DNA of 64,000 bases from Dichotomocladium elegans (taxonomy: Eukaryota > Mucoromycota > Mucoromycetes > Mucorales > Lichtheimiaceae). Numbering within the stretch: position 1 is the stretch's first letter; each line of letters starts with the position of its first letter. The translations under genes were made by a program, and so were the position numbers. A model generated the notes under the pieces. That model was given only the letters and a program-made list of their open reading frames with translations, had not been told where the DNA came from and did not search any database. Positions 44,767-55,745 of the stretch are shown one piece after another. Where the stretch lies: NCBI GenBank assembly GCA_025716815.1, contig JAIXMN010000019.1:62001-126000 (forward strand). Direction: 5' to 3'.

Positions 44767-45749
44767 TTAAGAGCTGGTCTGCTGCTCGTTCAGAGCCTTT
44801 TCGAAATAGGCCAAGAACACGCTGGGGTCCTGTGCACCTGCGATAGTGAATCTATGGTGCATTGTTGTGCGGGATCAGTGTGTGGGGTGCGAGCCCGGTA
44901 TTTGTTTTGTTTGTTTTCCTGCCTGACCTGTCTTGGATCTTGTAGTTTGGCACACCATCCTGGCATGCCCACTGGTTCCTTTGTGCCTCGTTGCGGACAG
45001 TGTCGACATCCTCATTTGAGTTCAAGTATGCGAGTGCCTTGGAGAAACATTAGCTCTGCACGTGTGTGTGTGTGTGGGGAGGGAGGGAAGGAAGGGAAGG
45101 AAGGGGTTGGTTGGTGGTAGTTTCTCGCCTTTGCCCGCCCTCACCTTATCCTTATCGAGGCCGACGCGTTCGGCCGCGGCAGCAAGGACGGCGTAGTCGG
45201 CGATATCCTGCCGTTGTTCAAAGTAGTCGTGAAAGATGGCCTCGACGAGATGGGATTGGCTGTTGCTGCTTGAGCCGCAGCAGCGGCGCGACCATGCCAT
45301 GAGACGATGGGACGCCAATGTGTTGGCAATCACGCCACCGAAATCGAAGGCGATGCCCTCCAATGCGCCGACGCGCTTGAGATGCGCAAAGATGGCATCC
45401 ATCCGCTCCTTGCCAAACTTGGCAATGTAATGCTCTTCCTTTGGCTTGGGCGATCCTCCGAGATGGCTGTTCAATTCAAAAGGATGCCAGACCACATCAA
45501 AGATCACATTGGGATGCGTCGACTTGAACTGATCCATCGCTTTCTCCAGTCGCCGTTTGCCAATAAAACACCTAACCATGACAGTCGTACACATATTGTG
45601 TTTTAGCGGAAAGGTGGACGGCATCCACGGGGCAAACACACACACGGGTTATGGATGCCATCAGGGCAGAACTCACACACACACACCCCGCGCGCGCCTT
45701 ACCAGGGACACACCGTATCGCTGATAATATCAATCTTCAATGTTTGCAT
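44767..45749 (-). CDS. FrnE-like DsbA-family thiol oxidoreductase
   Basis: FrnE-type proteins have a thioredoxin fold with a helical insert and catalyse dithiol-disulphide exchange. The start at 45749 gives MQTLKIDIISDTVCPWCFIG, with the CPWC active site; an intron splits the Trp codon (TG/G). The helical insert includes RRLEKAMDQF, DVVWHPFELNSHL, and EAIFHDYFEQRQDIADYAVL. The cis-Pro loop is ACQDGVPNYKIQDR, followed after the last intron by FTIAGAQDPSVFLAYFEKAL, the family's usual end. In most members the cis-Pro motif reads GVPFF; here it is GVPNY, a mild change. About 220 residues, no signal peptide, so a cytosolic location is likely. Three or four introns. Convergent with TOP2 (80 bp between stops). 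Confidence 0.88.
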
Positions 45750-46064
45750 CCTCACAGCCCTTAAAAGACAAGAAGAAAAAAATCCCAGGAAACGGGTCTT
45801 CGAAAAATAAAAGAGTGCGCGCATGCTGGGTAATACATACCATTCGGACCGTCACACCGCTTTCCTCCATTCTATAAGAAACGGAGACAATAGTCTTGCG
45901 ACAAAAAAGCCGCATCGCATCCATGTTAGAGTATGTGTACGTGTGTTCTGTATTAAATTTCTCTTAGACATGGTGGTGGGGGGGAAAGGGAGGAAGATTT
46001 TCTTTGGTCCTATGTGTAAATAAATAATAACAAGGTGTGTGTATATGTGTGTGTGTGTTTTGCT
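45750..46064. other. Intergenic with GT-rich repeats
   Basis: 315 bp between the FrnE-like gene and the Kelch-BTB gene, with a GT microsatellite-like stretch at about 46034-46060. No gene seen. Confidence 0.5.
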
Positions 46065-48407
46065 CTAGGTCTTCTTTGAGAATTTACTGCTAAACAAAGG
46101 CCGCTTTTCCTTCTTCTTGCTACTATTCGGCTTGCCTGAGGTCGATCCAGTGTCGGAATTTTCACTTCCTGCACTTCCCTGGGACCCTACCGGATTATCG
46201 TGCGCGCTTGCCTTTGTCGTGCCCTGTGGATGCTTGAATGGATCGATATTGTTGAATGGATGGACGAATGACATCGAGGAAGCGTTGCTGCTCTGCTGGC
46301 TCATGAGGCTATAGCCAGGACCTGTGGACGAGCTCGACGAAAGAGGGGGCGACGTAGGCAGACCACGGTCGAGGAGCTGCGAGGAGACGGACGAGGACCT
46401 GCCGATCGTATACTGGGAAAGCGCCGGAGTGGCCGGTGTTTGCTGAAAATGTAATAGTCGCTGTTGCTGTTGGTCTCTAAAATTGGATAAAATATCCGAG
46501 TATCCATCACCACTGGTTTTGGCACCCACTCGGGATTGTTGCTGCTGCTGCTGCTGCTGCTGCTGTGGTTGTTGCTGTTGTTGTTGTTGTTGCATCAGCT
46601 TTTTTGCTGCAATCATCATCTTTAGAGCCCGGACCTGCAGGCTTGTCTGGTGTGACAGGGCAGCAGTCTCGTAAATGAGGGGGGCTGTTGTCATGTTCAA
46701 CATTTGATGAAGTGCATGCGTCGTCAGCTCGCGGAGCCTGACGAGGCTGTACATATCAGAGAGCAGCAAGAGTTGTGCAAGAATATGAGGTTGGTATTGC
46801 TGGGCAGTGAGGAGGTTATCGGTGTACAAGAACTGGAGCAGGGCAATGACGACTGGGTATGAGTACGGAATGCTCATGCTGTGCGTCTTGAGCGTCGTTC
46901 CGGTGATGGTATGGTCGTCGTTGATGCTGGTGTTACTGCTGCTGATGCTATTATTACTACTACTACCGCCACCACCGCCGCTGCCGCTGCCGCTGCCGCT
47001 GCTGTTTTTGTCATTGTCGTCGTCATCATCATTTGGTTGCGGTTGCTGCTGGCGATTTGTCTGCATCAGCTGGGCAAAATACTGCCAACGCTGAGAAAGG
47101 ACGGCGGAATTGACGGGTATGGTCTTGCCGTCACTGGTATGGATACGAAAGTCAGATACAGTAGGCTCATTGAGTAGTGAGAGGCCCATTTCCTGAGCGA
47201 GAGCGGAGCAGGTCTGCTCAGGAAGCTTATAGACACCAAAGGCTTCAAGATCTACGAGGGCAACGTGGTTAAAGTTGACCTGGCGATGGTTATAGTCCTC
47301 GATGAGGTTGCGGTCGCGGTGGCCGAATACAAGGCAACAGTTCTTCTCGGCATAGAGCATGCCGTAGTTCCACGAGCCCTGGCCGAACACGGGCCCTGTC
47401 TCGATGCGAGACCATGCGAGCGTACCGAGATCGAGTGCCCAGATGGTGAACGACTGGACGGAGGACGACAGATATGTACCACACACAACGAGATGATGGC
47501 CAAGCGTGTGGCCAGTGGGGAACCGCAAACCAGGCGGCATCGCAGAGCCTGTCAGGTAGGAAGTGCAGTCCTCCGAGGAGGCTGCCGAGTTGAGGGGTGA
47601 GTGGATGATATGCAGTTCGCGGTGGACGTCTGCAAAGTTGTAGTTGGAATACAAGTAGATTGGACTCGGTTCGGAGGCGCCTGTCCCTGTGGTGTTGGTC
47701 CCGACGGGAACGGGGGGCGCTGGATCGACGCTGCCCGAATTTCCAGCTGTCAGCGCATCCGCATTGTTGCCGCCGGGCGGGCCGGGGGTGCGGGCGCCGG
47801 CGGGTGGCCCGGTGACTGCGACAGATCGATAGGTCCCGACGTGGCTCTCAAAGCTTCGGGCATGAACCCACTCCCATGTCGACAGGTCAAGGACATTAAT
47901 CTCTTCGAGGTACACATTTTCCATGTTCTGGCCGCCCATGATAACCAGACGACCGTCTGTGACGGTGGCAAGATGGGCGTAGCGCGGCCTGGGTGCAAAG
48001 AGGGAAGGTTCGACTGAGGGACGAATCCAGCTCATCGTCTCAATGTCGAACACCGCAACGTCGTCCAGCACGTTGAGCTTGTCATTTGATACACGGGAAT
48101 AGCCCATGCCACCAAAGACGATGATTGAGTTTTTGTATACATTAGCCGAATGAAAATAGCGCGGCCTCGGCGGTTTTGCAGAATCGGGTGGCGGGATGTG
48201 ACGAGTCCACTCGAGCGAGCGCAGGTCGAGGACATAGAGATAGTTTGTCATTTGTCGTGAGGCGACCAGGCGACCGGCAAAGACAAACACCCGATTTCCG
48301 ATCACACTGACAGAAGCGCCAACAAGCGGCGGCGGAACCTGCCCTGTCGTGTTATGGATCTGGGTGATAATCCCCGTGATGGATTGCATCGAATTCGCGG
48401 ATGGCAT
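46065..48407 (-). CDS. Kelch-repeat and BTB domain protein
   Basis: A single open frame of 780 residues. Residues ~25-390 hold Kelch blades with the expected hydrophobic strand, GG and W/Y pattern: GASVSVIGNRVFVFAGRLV, YFHSANVYKNSIIVFGGMGY, RYAHLATVTDGRLVIMGGQN, and LPTGHTLGHHLVVCGTYL-like sequence. A BTB/POZ domain begins near residue 435 (VSDFRIHTSDGKTIPVNSAV, LSQRWQYFAQLM) and ends PYSYPVVIALLQFLYTDNLL and LLLLSDMYSLVRLRELTTHA. About 70 low-complexity Asp, Ser and Gly residues interrupt it. A poly-Gln run (about 610-630) and a Ser-rich tail follow, ending in Lys-rich KKKEKRPLFSSKFSKK. Kelch plus BTB in fungi is known from Ras-pathway proteins such as fission-yeast Ral2, which I mention as a possibility only. 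It may instead serve as a Cul3 adaptor. Intronless. Confidence 0.85.
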   Translation of the reverse strand: MPSANSMQSITGIITQIHNTTGQVPPPLVGASVSVIGNRVFVFAGRLVASRQMTNYLYVLDLRSLEWTRHIPPPDSAKPPRPRYFHSANVYKNSIIVFGGMGYSRVSNDKLNVLDDVAVFDIETMSWIRPSVEPSLFAPRPRYAHLATVTDGRLVIMGGQNMENVYLEEINVLDLSTWEWVHARSFESHVGTYRSVAVTGPPAGARTPGPPGGNNADALTAGNSGSVDPAPPVPVGTNTTGTGASEPSPIYLYSNYNFADVHRELHIIHSPLNSAASSEDCTSYLTGSAMPPGLRFPTGHTLGHHLVVCGTYLSSSVQSFTIWALDLGTLAWSRIETGPVFGQGSWNYGMLYAEKNCCLVFGHRDRNLIEDYNHRQVNFNHVALVDLEAFGVYKLPEQTCSALAQEMGLSLLNEPTVSDFRIHTSDGKTIPVNSAVLSQRWQYFAQLMQTNRQQQPQPNDDDDDNDKNSSGSGSGSGGGGGSSSNNSISSSNTSINDDHTITGTTLKTHSMSIPYSYPVVIALLQFLYTDNLLTAQQYQPHILAQLLLLSDMYSLVRLRELTTHALHQMLNMTTAPLIYETAALSHQTSLQVRALKMMIAAKKLMQQQQQQQQPQQQQQQQQQQSRVGAKTSGDGYSDILSNFRDQQQQRLLHFQQTPATPALSQYTIGRSSSVSSQLLDRGLPTSPPLSSSSSTGPGYSLMSQQSSNASSMSFVHPFNNIDPFKHPQGTTKASAHDNPVGSQGSAGSENSDTGSTSGKPNSSKKKEKRPLFSSKFSKKT
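46533..46592. repeat. CAG/CAA tract coding poly-Gln in the Kelch-BTB gene
   Basis: On the plus strand CTG repeats run from about 46533, then (TGT)n-type triplets to about 46592. They encode a Gln-rich stretch interrupted by one Pro. Confidence 0.8.
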
Positions 48408-50247
48408 TTCGATGGGGGAGTGAAGATGCTTTGAAGAAAGGAGCGACTATGAAGCAAAAAGCAAGGTGCTCTGGTGTAGTAAGCCGAAGCGCGCACGTGC
48501 ACAAACACACACCAAAGAATATGTTGAGGTGAAGGGCGGGTGGTGGGTGGAGGAAGAAGTGGACGAGTAGGAAAGAAGAGGAAGGAAAAGAGGGAACGGC
48601 TCTGGCGAGAACAAAAAGTCAGGGACAAATATGGAAATCTAACTCGCATGCTCTGTGCAACATGACCCAAAGCTTTTCGTAAATTGCTGTGCGCTCGATG
48701 CTAAACCTTAACCTGCAATGCAACGCCACCCCTTTTTAGGAAGCCATCATCCACTGCGTTTGAAAGCTGAATAAACTTGGATGGAGGTATTCGAACTTGA
48801 CAGACCTTCTCTTCTCTCGATCAGGGGGTGGGGGGGGCGGTTCAGTGGGAGGGCAAGCGGGCGGAGTGGACGTGAACTATACGAGCCGTCGCTGAGATGG
48901 GATGCTCTAGGTTACATCAAAACACATGGCTGTTCCACAAGAGGAGGGGTTTAATCAGCCAGTCAGTAAATGACAGTCCTCGGCATGCACCTCTTCAGCG
49001 TACCGGGCATGTGTGCGTTACATCGAGGACACGGCAGCCTTCAGACAATGTGGACATTGAGAGAGGCCGATGGGGAGAGTTTGATATCATCTCTGTGTGT
49101 TGCCGTCGCTCTTTGGTTTTTTTTATTTATTTATTCGTGGACCTCTTGCATGGTCAAAAATAGACTTCGCAAACCGACCAAATACTTTTCTCTTGAGCGG
49201 CCATCTCACATATAGGAATATCCGAGCCGGAAAAAGCCCACCTCGTTGATGTACCACAACCGCAACCCCCACCACCCTGTAACTTAGTTTTGTGTTACCC
49301 AAGAGAAAGCAGCTGGCAAGGGAAAACACCCCCTAGACGCCAACATCGAGGTGATGCTAGCTACACTTTCATGGTCTATCCTGGGATGATATTCAATGGT
49401 CCTTTCCTTTCTTCCTTGCAAAAATAAAGAAGGGCACAGCCGCGGTGCGGTAGGGTTAGGTGAGGATGAGGACCCCTCCCCTTTTTAGGGAAAGATCTGC
49501 CAATCTGAGCATGACGTAGGCGAAGGCTGGTGCTTCATTCGACTTGCTGCAGTCGCCGCTGCCCGTCTGCAACAGATTAAAAAAGTCTGGACTGAAGCAC
49601 TTGCACACTTGTGTAACTTGATCCATCAAATAAATTTATGCAGATCAAAAAGAGCAGCAGCCTCGCTGCTTTTTTTTTTTTTTTTTTTACACTCACGTGG
49701 GTCAACCATTCCTGTTAAGCTCCTCTTTCTGTGGAACAAGAAAAAAAAAAGTCCATTGTGGCATGGGACTTTTGCTCAAGCGACTTGGGCGAAAACAAGG
49801 AGCTGGCTGGCTGGCACGTCCTTGACTTCAGAGGAAGTTAGCCACCAGAGCAATCGATAGATATGTCTAGAATTCACCGCGCCTTCCGCTCCCTCTATCC
49901 CAGAGCAGGCGGCATGAGAACGTATTACCTAGACGAGTAATCGTTTCCAACGCCGGTGGTAGCTAAACACATACTTGGGGACCATCAATAATGATTCGCT
50001 TGTGTGCACACGACGAAAAAGAACACCTTGGAGCAAAACGAAAATATAGGTAAATAGAACAGAGTACGTATATATTTTATATCTTGAATAGAAGCTTAAG
50101 GAATGAGAAATGCATAGATAGATAAGTATTATGTGGTTTTATGTGTTATATACCCGAAGGAGAGGGAAGAGAGAGATATTAAGATTATGAAGTACAAGGA
50201 GTATATTTCGTTTGCTTTTTTTTTGTTGTTGTTGGGATATTGACCCG
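48408..50247. other. Intergenic, 1.8 kb
   Basis: 5' flank of the Kelch-BTB gene (minus) and 3' flank of the RhoGAP gene (minus). Content is a G-rich stretch at 48825-48870 (runs of 5-9 G), a 19-nt T run at 49670-49688, and no convincing gene on either strand. A long 5' UTR or non-coding RNA cannot be excluded. Confidence 0.45.
49670..49688. repeat. Poly-T tract (19 nt)
   Basis: An uninterrupted run of 19 T residues in intergenic DNA. Confidence 0.85.
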
Positions 50248-53200
50248 TTATTTTGCATCTTGCAGTCCCGACGCGGAGGACGAGGTTGATGATGAAGGCA
50301 TCCTTGGTGGCATTGGCGATAAGCCTACGTTGTAAGGCTGCAGCGGCTCATCCTCTTCATCCGACGGTGCATCGTTATCCTTTAGCATTGCCAGGTCATC
50401 GACATCGTCTTCATCTTCATCCATCAATGGAGGACCTGTATGCAGACGTTAAAGCGTTACTAACTCTCTGGCATATTTGGCTTCGAGCGGCCCATCGACT
50501 GACTTACCACCGTTATATTGCTTTTCCATTGAGACGATCGCATTGGGCACACCGTCCATGTAATGCACACTATTCCGGTTACTTCGACCGAACTCTTCGC
50601 GGAGACGGAGCGTTGGCTTCCGCTGGACGATGATCTGTGGTGTGTTGCCAGCGGCCTGAGGTACTGAGGGCTGTTGCTGTGGTTGGGGCTGTTCCTGAGC
50701 GGATGGCTGCTGCTTCTCTTCTCCTTCTGGGGTATCCTCAGAAGGAGCACGGTTATTGTCATCGTCATCCTCCATCATCCGAGGAGCAGCGTCGCCGTCC
50801 TCGGTTGTCCAAAAGATATATTCGAATTCAGTCATGAACAAACTGAAGATGGTCGGCGGAATCCCTAGCGTGGGTGCGAAGATGATGCTGACGTTCCGCA
50901 TGGTCATTTTGTTCACTTCCGAATGGCGTACCACCTGCATCAAATGGGCCGTGAGGGCTCTTAGCAACGTGTAATTGGCAAGCGGGATCGCCGACATGAG
51001 TCTTCCAAGCTCGTTAACTCTGTCTTTGCGGTCCACCAAATCAATAACGTGCAAAAAGTCTGAGCGATGATCGCGTGTCAGCACCGTGGTCGGCAGCTCA
51101 CGCAGCCACAGCTTCAGTAGGCTTGTAATTGCATGCACATCGTACTCTTCGCGGGAGGCCAACAGGTTCACGTCGCCGTCCTGGTTGAACTTCTGTTTGA
51201 GCTTCTGGATCACCGTTTTGCTGCCACTAAGCCGATAGAGACCTTCCTCGAACATTGCCTGCTTGGCGTCCAGATATTCAATACACCGGTACACGACCGA
51301 CGGTAGTTCGTATCCCTCGACTACGCGCGACACGCGGACTGCTTCTTCGAGAGGCACACCAAACACCTGGCGGCTTCCCAAGTCGTCCGACTGACGATCG
51401 CTCGTGTTGGTATCGCTCGATCCCCGAGACAAAAGGCTGCGGAAGCCAGAAGGGACGCTGCTAATGCGCGAGGAGGAGGAAAGCGATGAAGGCGGTGATG
51501 ACGTTGGTTCACTGCTACTGGTCGATGTCGACAGCGACGGTCGTCCGCTGATGACCGTAGACGGGGCTTGCTCAGAAGACCCACTGGCCAAACTGGAGCT
51601 GAACATCTTTTTTCCCCACATGGTTACCCGGTTGGCCTTTTGCTTGACCCGTCCCGGAGACTGGCCGTCCGTCAGATCATCGTTGCTACGCATCGCCCAG
51701 GACGTGGGTGATATCATATTTTGCCGGAGGCGTACGTGGTCCTCCTCCGCAGGATCCTCGTGCGGACTCGAGACAGGTGACATGGGGCGCTGCGTCTGCA
51801 ACGGGGTTGGAGGTGACGATGCAGGGTAGAATGGCTGTGTGGAGGTAGGTGCAGGCAGGGAGGTGGAGAGCATGGGAGGGGGACGCTCGCTCGCGGATGG
51901 GATGGGAATAGGCTCTGTGGGGCTTGTGCCGGATATATCCATGGTTGTGGGCAACTCAGTATAGGTGGGTGAGAGCGGCAAAGAGTTTACAGCCGGTGCT
52001 GAGGTCAGCTTCTCCATATCTGCTGCACCAGGATTCATCTTCATGTGGCTGATGGGGGTTGCTGCGACAGGTCTGATTTCGACTTTTGATATTTTGCGCG
52101 ACTTGTCCGTCTTTTTGGATTTCTTTGTCATGGTCTGGGCTGTAGCGGTTGTTGCAGCAACGTTGATAGTGTTATTATTATTATTATTATTATTATTGCT
52201 ATTATTGCCATTGTTGCTGCTGTTGCTACCGTTGAAGCCAGGATTCTCACTCGAGGCTTGTTTCTGATGAGCCTCCTCGTAACGAATGTTCTGGAGCAGT
52301 GCATCGACCCATTCGTCTCGCTCCTCGTCTGAATTGGCACAGAGAATATGGCGCGGACTATTCGCTGCGCCAGGACGCTTTTGCTCAATGATTAAAAATG
52401 CGTGGCGGTACACGCCAATATCGTCTGCGCCCGATGCGGACGGTGCCTGCCGACCAAGTTGCGCATTTGTGAGCTTGATAGATCCAAGATAGCCGCCTTC
52501 TTTCTGTCGTACAAACGTTGTTAGCGCAGATTGTCACTAGACCGGGTCTCTCCCGCGCCGCTCCCTTTTACCGATTCATAGTACTCAAGCACAGGACCGC
52601 TGATAACAAAATAGCGGGATTTCCAGCCACCAAAGTTTTTGCCTCGTTTGATAAGATACCCCGACTTGCGACCTCTGCGCTGTTTTTTCGTTTAGTCGTG
52701 AGTTTCGAAAGGGGAGGGGCTAGATGAGGAGGGAAAACAGTACCTCAATCGTTGTGTCTCGTTCAAAGACGTTGGTGGTCAGGAATTCGCATATGTCCGT
52801 GATATCGATATGAGGCAGCGAGACAATGTGTTGAAGATATTGCTCCAGTGCGATCTAGGAGACGGAGATGACGAAAGCAATTCAATTTATGCTGCATAAT
52901 TACAGAGAAGCCCTGTGCTACCTTCCGCTGGTCAATTTTGCTTGGTGCGCGACTGCTCGAGAACAGTTGTTTTTCTGGTAATTTGCTAATTTTGCCCTTG
53001 ATAGTGTGATCGCCGCGGGATTTGATCTTCAATAGGCATGCATCATTGAGTACACAAAACAATTCTTCTTTCTTCGTCTCGTACCTTAGCATCCAACGCA
53101 AGAATGTCAGAATATAGTTTCTCTACGCGCCAGAGCTCTTCAAAAGCACCCGGATCGGTGCATGCCCCTTTCTGATTGCCGACGGAGATGATAAAGGAGA

Positions 53201-53927
53201 CCACCTCGCGGCCCTTGTCATTCGTCTTGATGTTTGATCCGAGTACCTTGATGACGACCTTGTCAATGTTCCTTTGGCTCAACTCGGAAGGCCTGGTGAT
53301 GTCATTCTGTTGCTGCTCATGCCTTTTGTCCTCTGTTGAGGTGGTATGTCGTGGGGCGGGTGAGGGCTGCTGCTGCTGCTGCTGTTGCAACGGTTGATTC
53401 TGGGGCTCCCGTTTCTGGAGCGACATCTGATACTGTGCATAGAGCTGAGCGTCTTTCTCGATGATTTGCTGAGGCGAGGTGGGTGTCTGCGGAGAGGTGT
53501 GCTGAGCGATGGGCGATGCGGGTGTAGATGGCCGTCGCTCGCTGAACGGCGGTGGTAGAGGCGGCGGTGGTAGAGGTGGGGTGGATGGCCTATGGATATT
53601 ACTACTGTGGTCCTCATCCATGACGGGTTTGGTGGCCCGGTAGGGCGAGCGCGGAGGTAGGGTAGGGCCATGGGCTGCTATTGCGCCACTGCCGCTGCCG
53701 TTGGTTTCCTCCTGTGCAAACAATTGCTGCTCCAGCTGATTGATCCTGTCACGAAGACCATCCCGCTCGGAAGTGAGAATGGCATTCTCTTTTTGGAGAT
53801 TCTGGATCGCGACGCGCTGATTCTCAATGATCTTCCAGAGCTGGTCCTGCGAACACTGAAAGCGAGGGTCTGCGTGCGGTTGCAAGTGCGACGTCGATGG
53901 TGGTAGAGACGGCTGCTGCTGGGACAT
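50248..53927 (-). CDS. BEM3: Bem3-type PX-PH-RhoGAP GTPase-activating protein
   Basis: Bem3 stimulates GTP hydrolysis by Cdc42 and so limits polarity signalling at the cortex. The start at 53927 gives MSQQQPSLPPS. A coiled coil (QLWKIIENQRVAIQNLQKEN) and a Pro/Gln-rich linker precede a PX domain (IDKVVIKVLGSNIKTND, VVSFIISVGNQKG, LWRVEKLYSDILALDAK, LPEKQLFSSSRAPSKIDQRK, IALEQYLQHIVSLPHIDITD). A PH domain follows (KSGYLIKRGKNFGGWKSRYF, GPVLEYYES, DERDEWVDALLQNIRYEEAH). A long Ser-rich linker includes a poly-Asn run. The RhoGAP domain has VFGVPLEEAV, YRCIEYLDAKQ, EEGLYRLSGSKTVIQKL with the catalytic Arg in YRLSG, LLKLWLRELPTTVL and MTMRNVSIIFAPTLGIP. The acidic tail ends SASGLQDAK. Domain order PX-PH-RhoGAP is that of fungal Bem3. 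About five introns, about 1,050 residues. Confidence 0.92.
52172..52197. repeat. Trinucleotide (TTA/AAT) repeat coding poly-Asn in BEM3
   Basis: Tandem ATT units on the plus strand encode consecutive Asn residues in the linker between the PH and RhoGAP domains. Confidence 0.85.
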
Positions 53928-55005
53928 AAAGAAGTAAGAGATATATAAAGAAAGCAGATGCTAAAAAGGAGAGTCGAGGGCTACTTGTTTGGACGAAGGA
54001 GAGAAAAGAGAGAGACGTGATCAAAGCGGGTCTGTTCGCCTAAAAGACAAATGATCTAGGCAGGGGGGAATCCCGCTTGTCGACAAAAGAGGAGAGGGTA
54101 AAGAGGGAGGGGAAGGGAAATAGAGGAGAAGAGGGAGACCCGCAAGAGACAAAGAGACAGGGTCATTTTGCACCGTATCACCTAGTCTAGCACATGCGGT
54201 GCTACAGCATATAAATTGAGCAGGTCGACATCTGCTATGGCACTTACTGTACTCAACCTAACCAGAGGCAGCCGAAAGCCATGTGAGCAGACACGAGCAT
54301 TCTACAACTTTCTCTGCTTGATTCAACCATCCATCTTAATGGACGCATATGCACTGGGCATTGAGGACTGATTAAAGTTTAGTTTGTTATTTATTGGATT
54401 AATTCGCGCGCGTTGGATCATATCATCCGTCCTAGGAAGACCCCCCCCAAAAAAAAATTATAACTTGCTCACTGCTACGACTTTGTGGAAGTATACGTGA
54501 GAGAGAGACAGAGAGCGAGAGAGAGGCAAGAGAACATAGGCATGATACGGATTATTTTCAAGGCAAGGAAGGGAGAAGGTTCATGCTCACCATCTCACTA
54601 TTAATAATAAAAGGTACCACTCGCGACGCCATTGATACTCAGCAACTGCTCATGAGATGAACCTTACTCTGGTGTCACTCTAACCCCCTTTCTTGTGCAT
54701 CGTATGCAGACAGACTGGGCTGCGATCAGAAGCTGATAGGAAACCAACCGTGGTAGGCAAAGAGGAGTGTCTCGCATGAAGCGCTCGGCTCATCCACGTG
54801 CGAGAAGTTTTCAATTGCGCCGTTGAGTTCCCCCTGTTGAAAACGAACTTTCCCCTTGGTCCGTTCCCCCCCTCCTGCTTTTGTCCTTCAGTGGCAAAAA
54901 ATCATAGGAGGCTTGTGTGCTGAGCCCGCCCAATTCTTTCCTCCCTCCTTTTTTTTCGACTGCTGTACACTGTCGCAGGATCTCAAAAATGGAAGTCACC
55001 TTTTG

Positions 55006-55058
55006 CTCAAAGCAAACGCCGCATGCACACGGCGAAAGATCTCGTACAGAAACTCTGG
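55006..55058 (+). mobile_element. Short decayed transposase fragment
   Basis: About 45 nt match the relic at 57080-57122 with roughly five substitutions and a 2-nt indel (shared core GCATGCAC..GGCGAAAGAT). In one frame it reads MHTAKDLVQKLW, like the (C/S)HTAKDV block before the last catalytic acid of Tc1/mariner-type transposases. The flanking sequence has no open frame of that family. It is probably a remnant of the same element family. Confidence 0.4.
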
Positions 55059-55296
55059 CCTTGCTGATACGCATATCGCCAAGAGACATTTAATGAAAGA
55101 AGCAGGCTTTAAGCGCGGCTACACTGACAATGATAAGGCTCTGCTTGTTCTTGCATCATACAAGGGAATGGTCTATGGTCGAATGGAATCATCCTCTTGC
55201 TTGTTTATCTCGGTAGCCCCGATGCATGGTCATCACAAAGAAATTATGCATACAGGATAGTAATTTGCGTCCTCACTGAACTCCGGCCAAAGTCTG

Positions 55297-55320
55297 TCTC
55301 TCTCTCTCTCTCTCTCTCTC
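55297..55320. repeat. (TC)n microsatellite
   Basis: Twelve uninterrupted TC units in intergenic DNA. Confidence 0.9.
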
Positions 55321-55745
55321 GTCTGTTCTCACCCGGTATGATCACTATCATATTAATTTGCTTTATTGCAATCCAACATCCACTCATCTTACGCAGATGA
55401 ACCCATAGCACCCGTACTTGATAAGTCATGGAACAGAGTGGCTCCGGGACGTCCTTGCGCTCCTTCCTCTGCCGTTGCCTCTTCGTCCCGGTTATCGCTG
55501 GGACTGCCCAGGATAACTGGCGGGCCCTTCGGGGCCCCTTGAGTGTAAGTCAAAGGATTACTGTTTTCAGCCGACTAATGAGTATCCATCCATCGATGCG
55601 ATACGACAACTTTATCTCGTGTACGAAATGTATTTTGGAAGATAAAGTATGGAAGTACGCACCTACCTCTCCCGCTCTTCCTGTTCCAGCGAGAGATAGA
55701 GAACAATGGTGCATGCGTGCGAGAGTTGATTTTTTTTATTTGAAT

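Larger units (their letters stand above)
53928..55745. other. Intergenic, 1.8 kb, with microsatellites and a transposase scrap
   Basis: 5' flank of BEM3 and 3' flank of the Gir2-like gene. It contains GA-rich sequence (54500-54530), a CT repeat (55297-55320) and, near 55006-55058, a fragment related to the transposase relic at 57.1 kb. No intact gene. Confidence 0.45.

Noticed and set aside
46807..47177. Plus-strand frames rich in Leu, Val and Ala opposite the Kelch-BTB gene
   Set aside because: They are shadows of trinucleotide repeats coding Ser, Gly and Asp on the minus strand.
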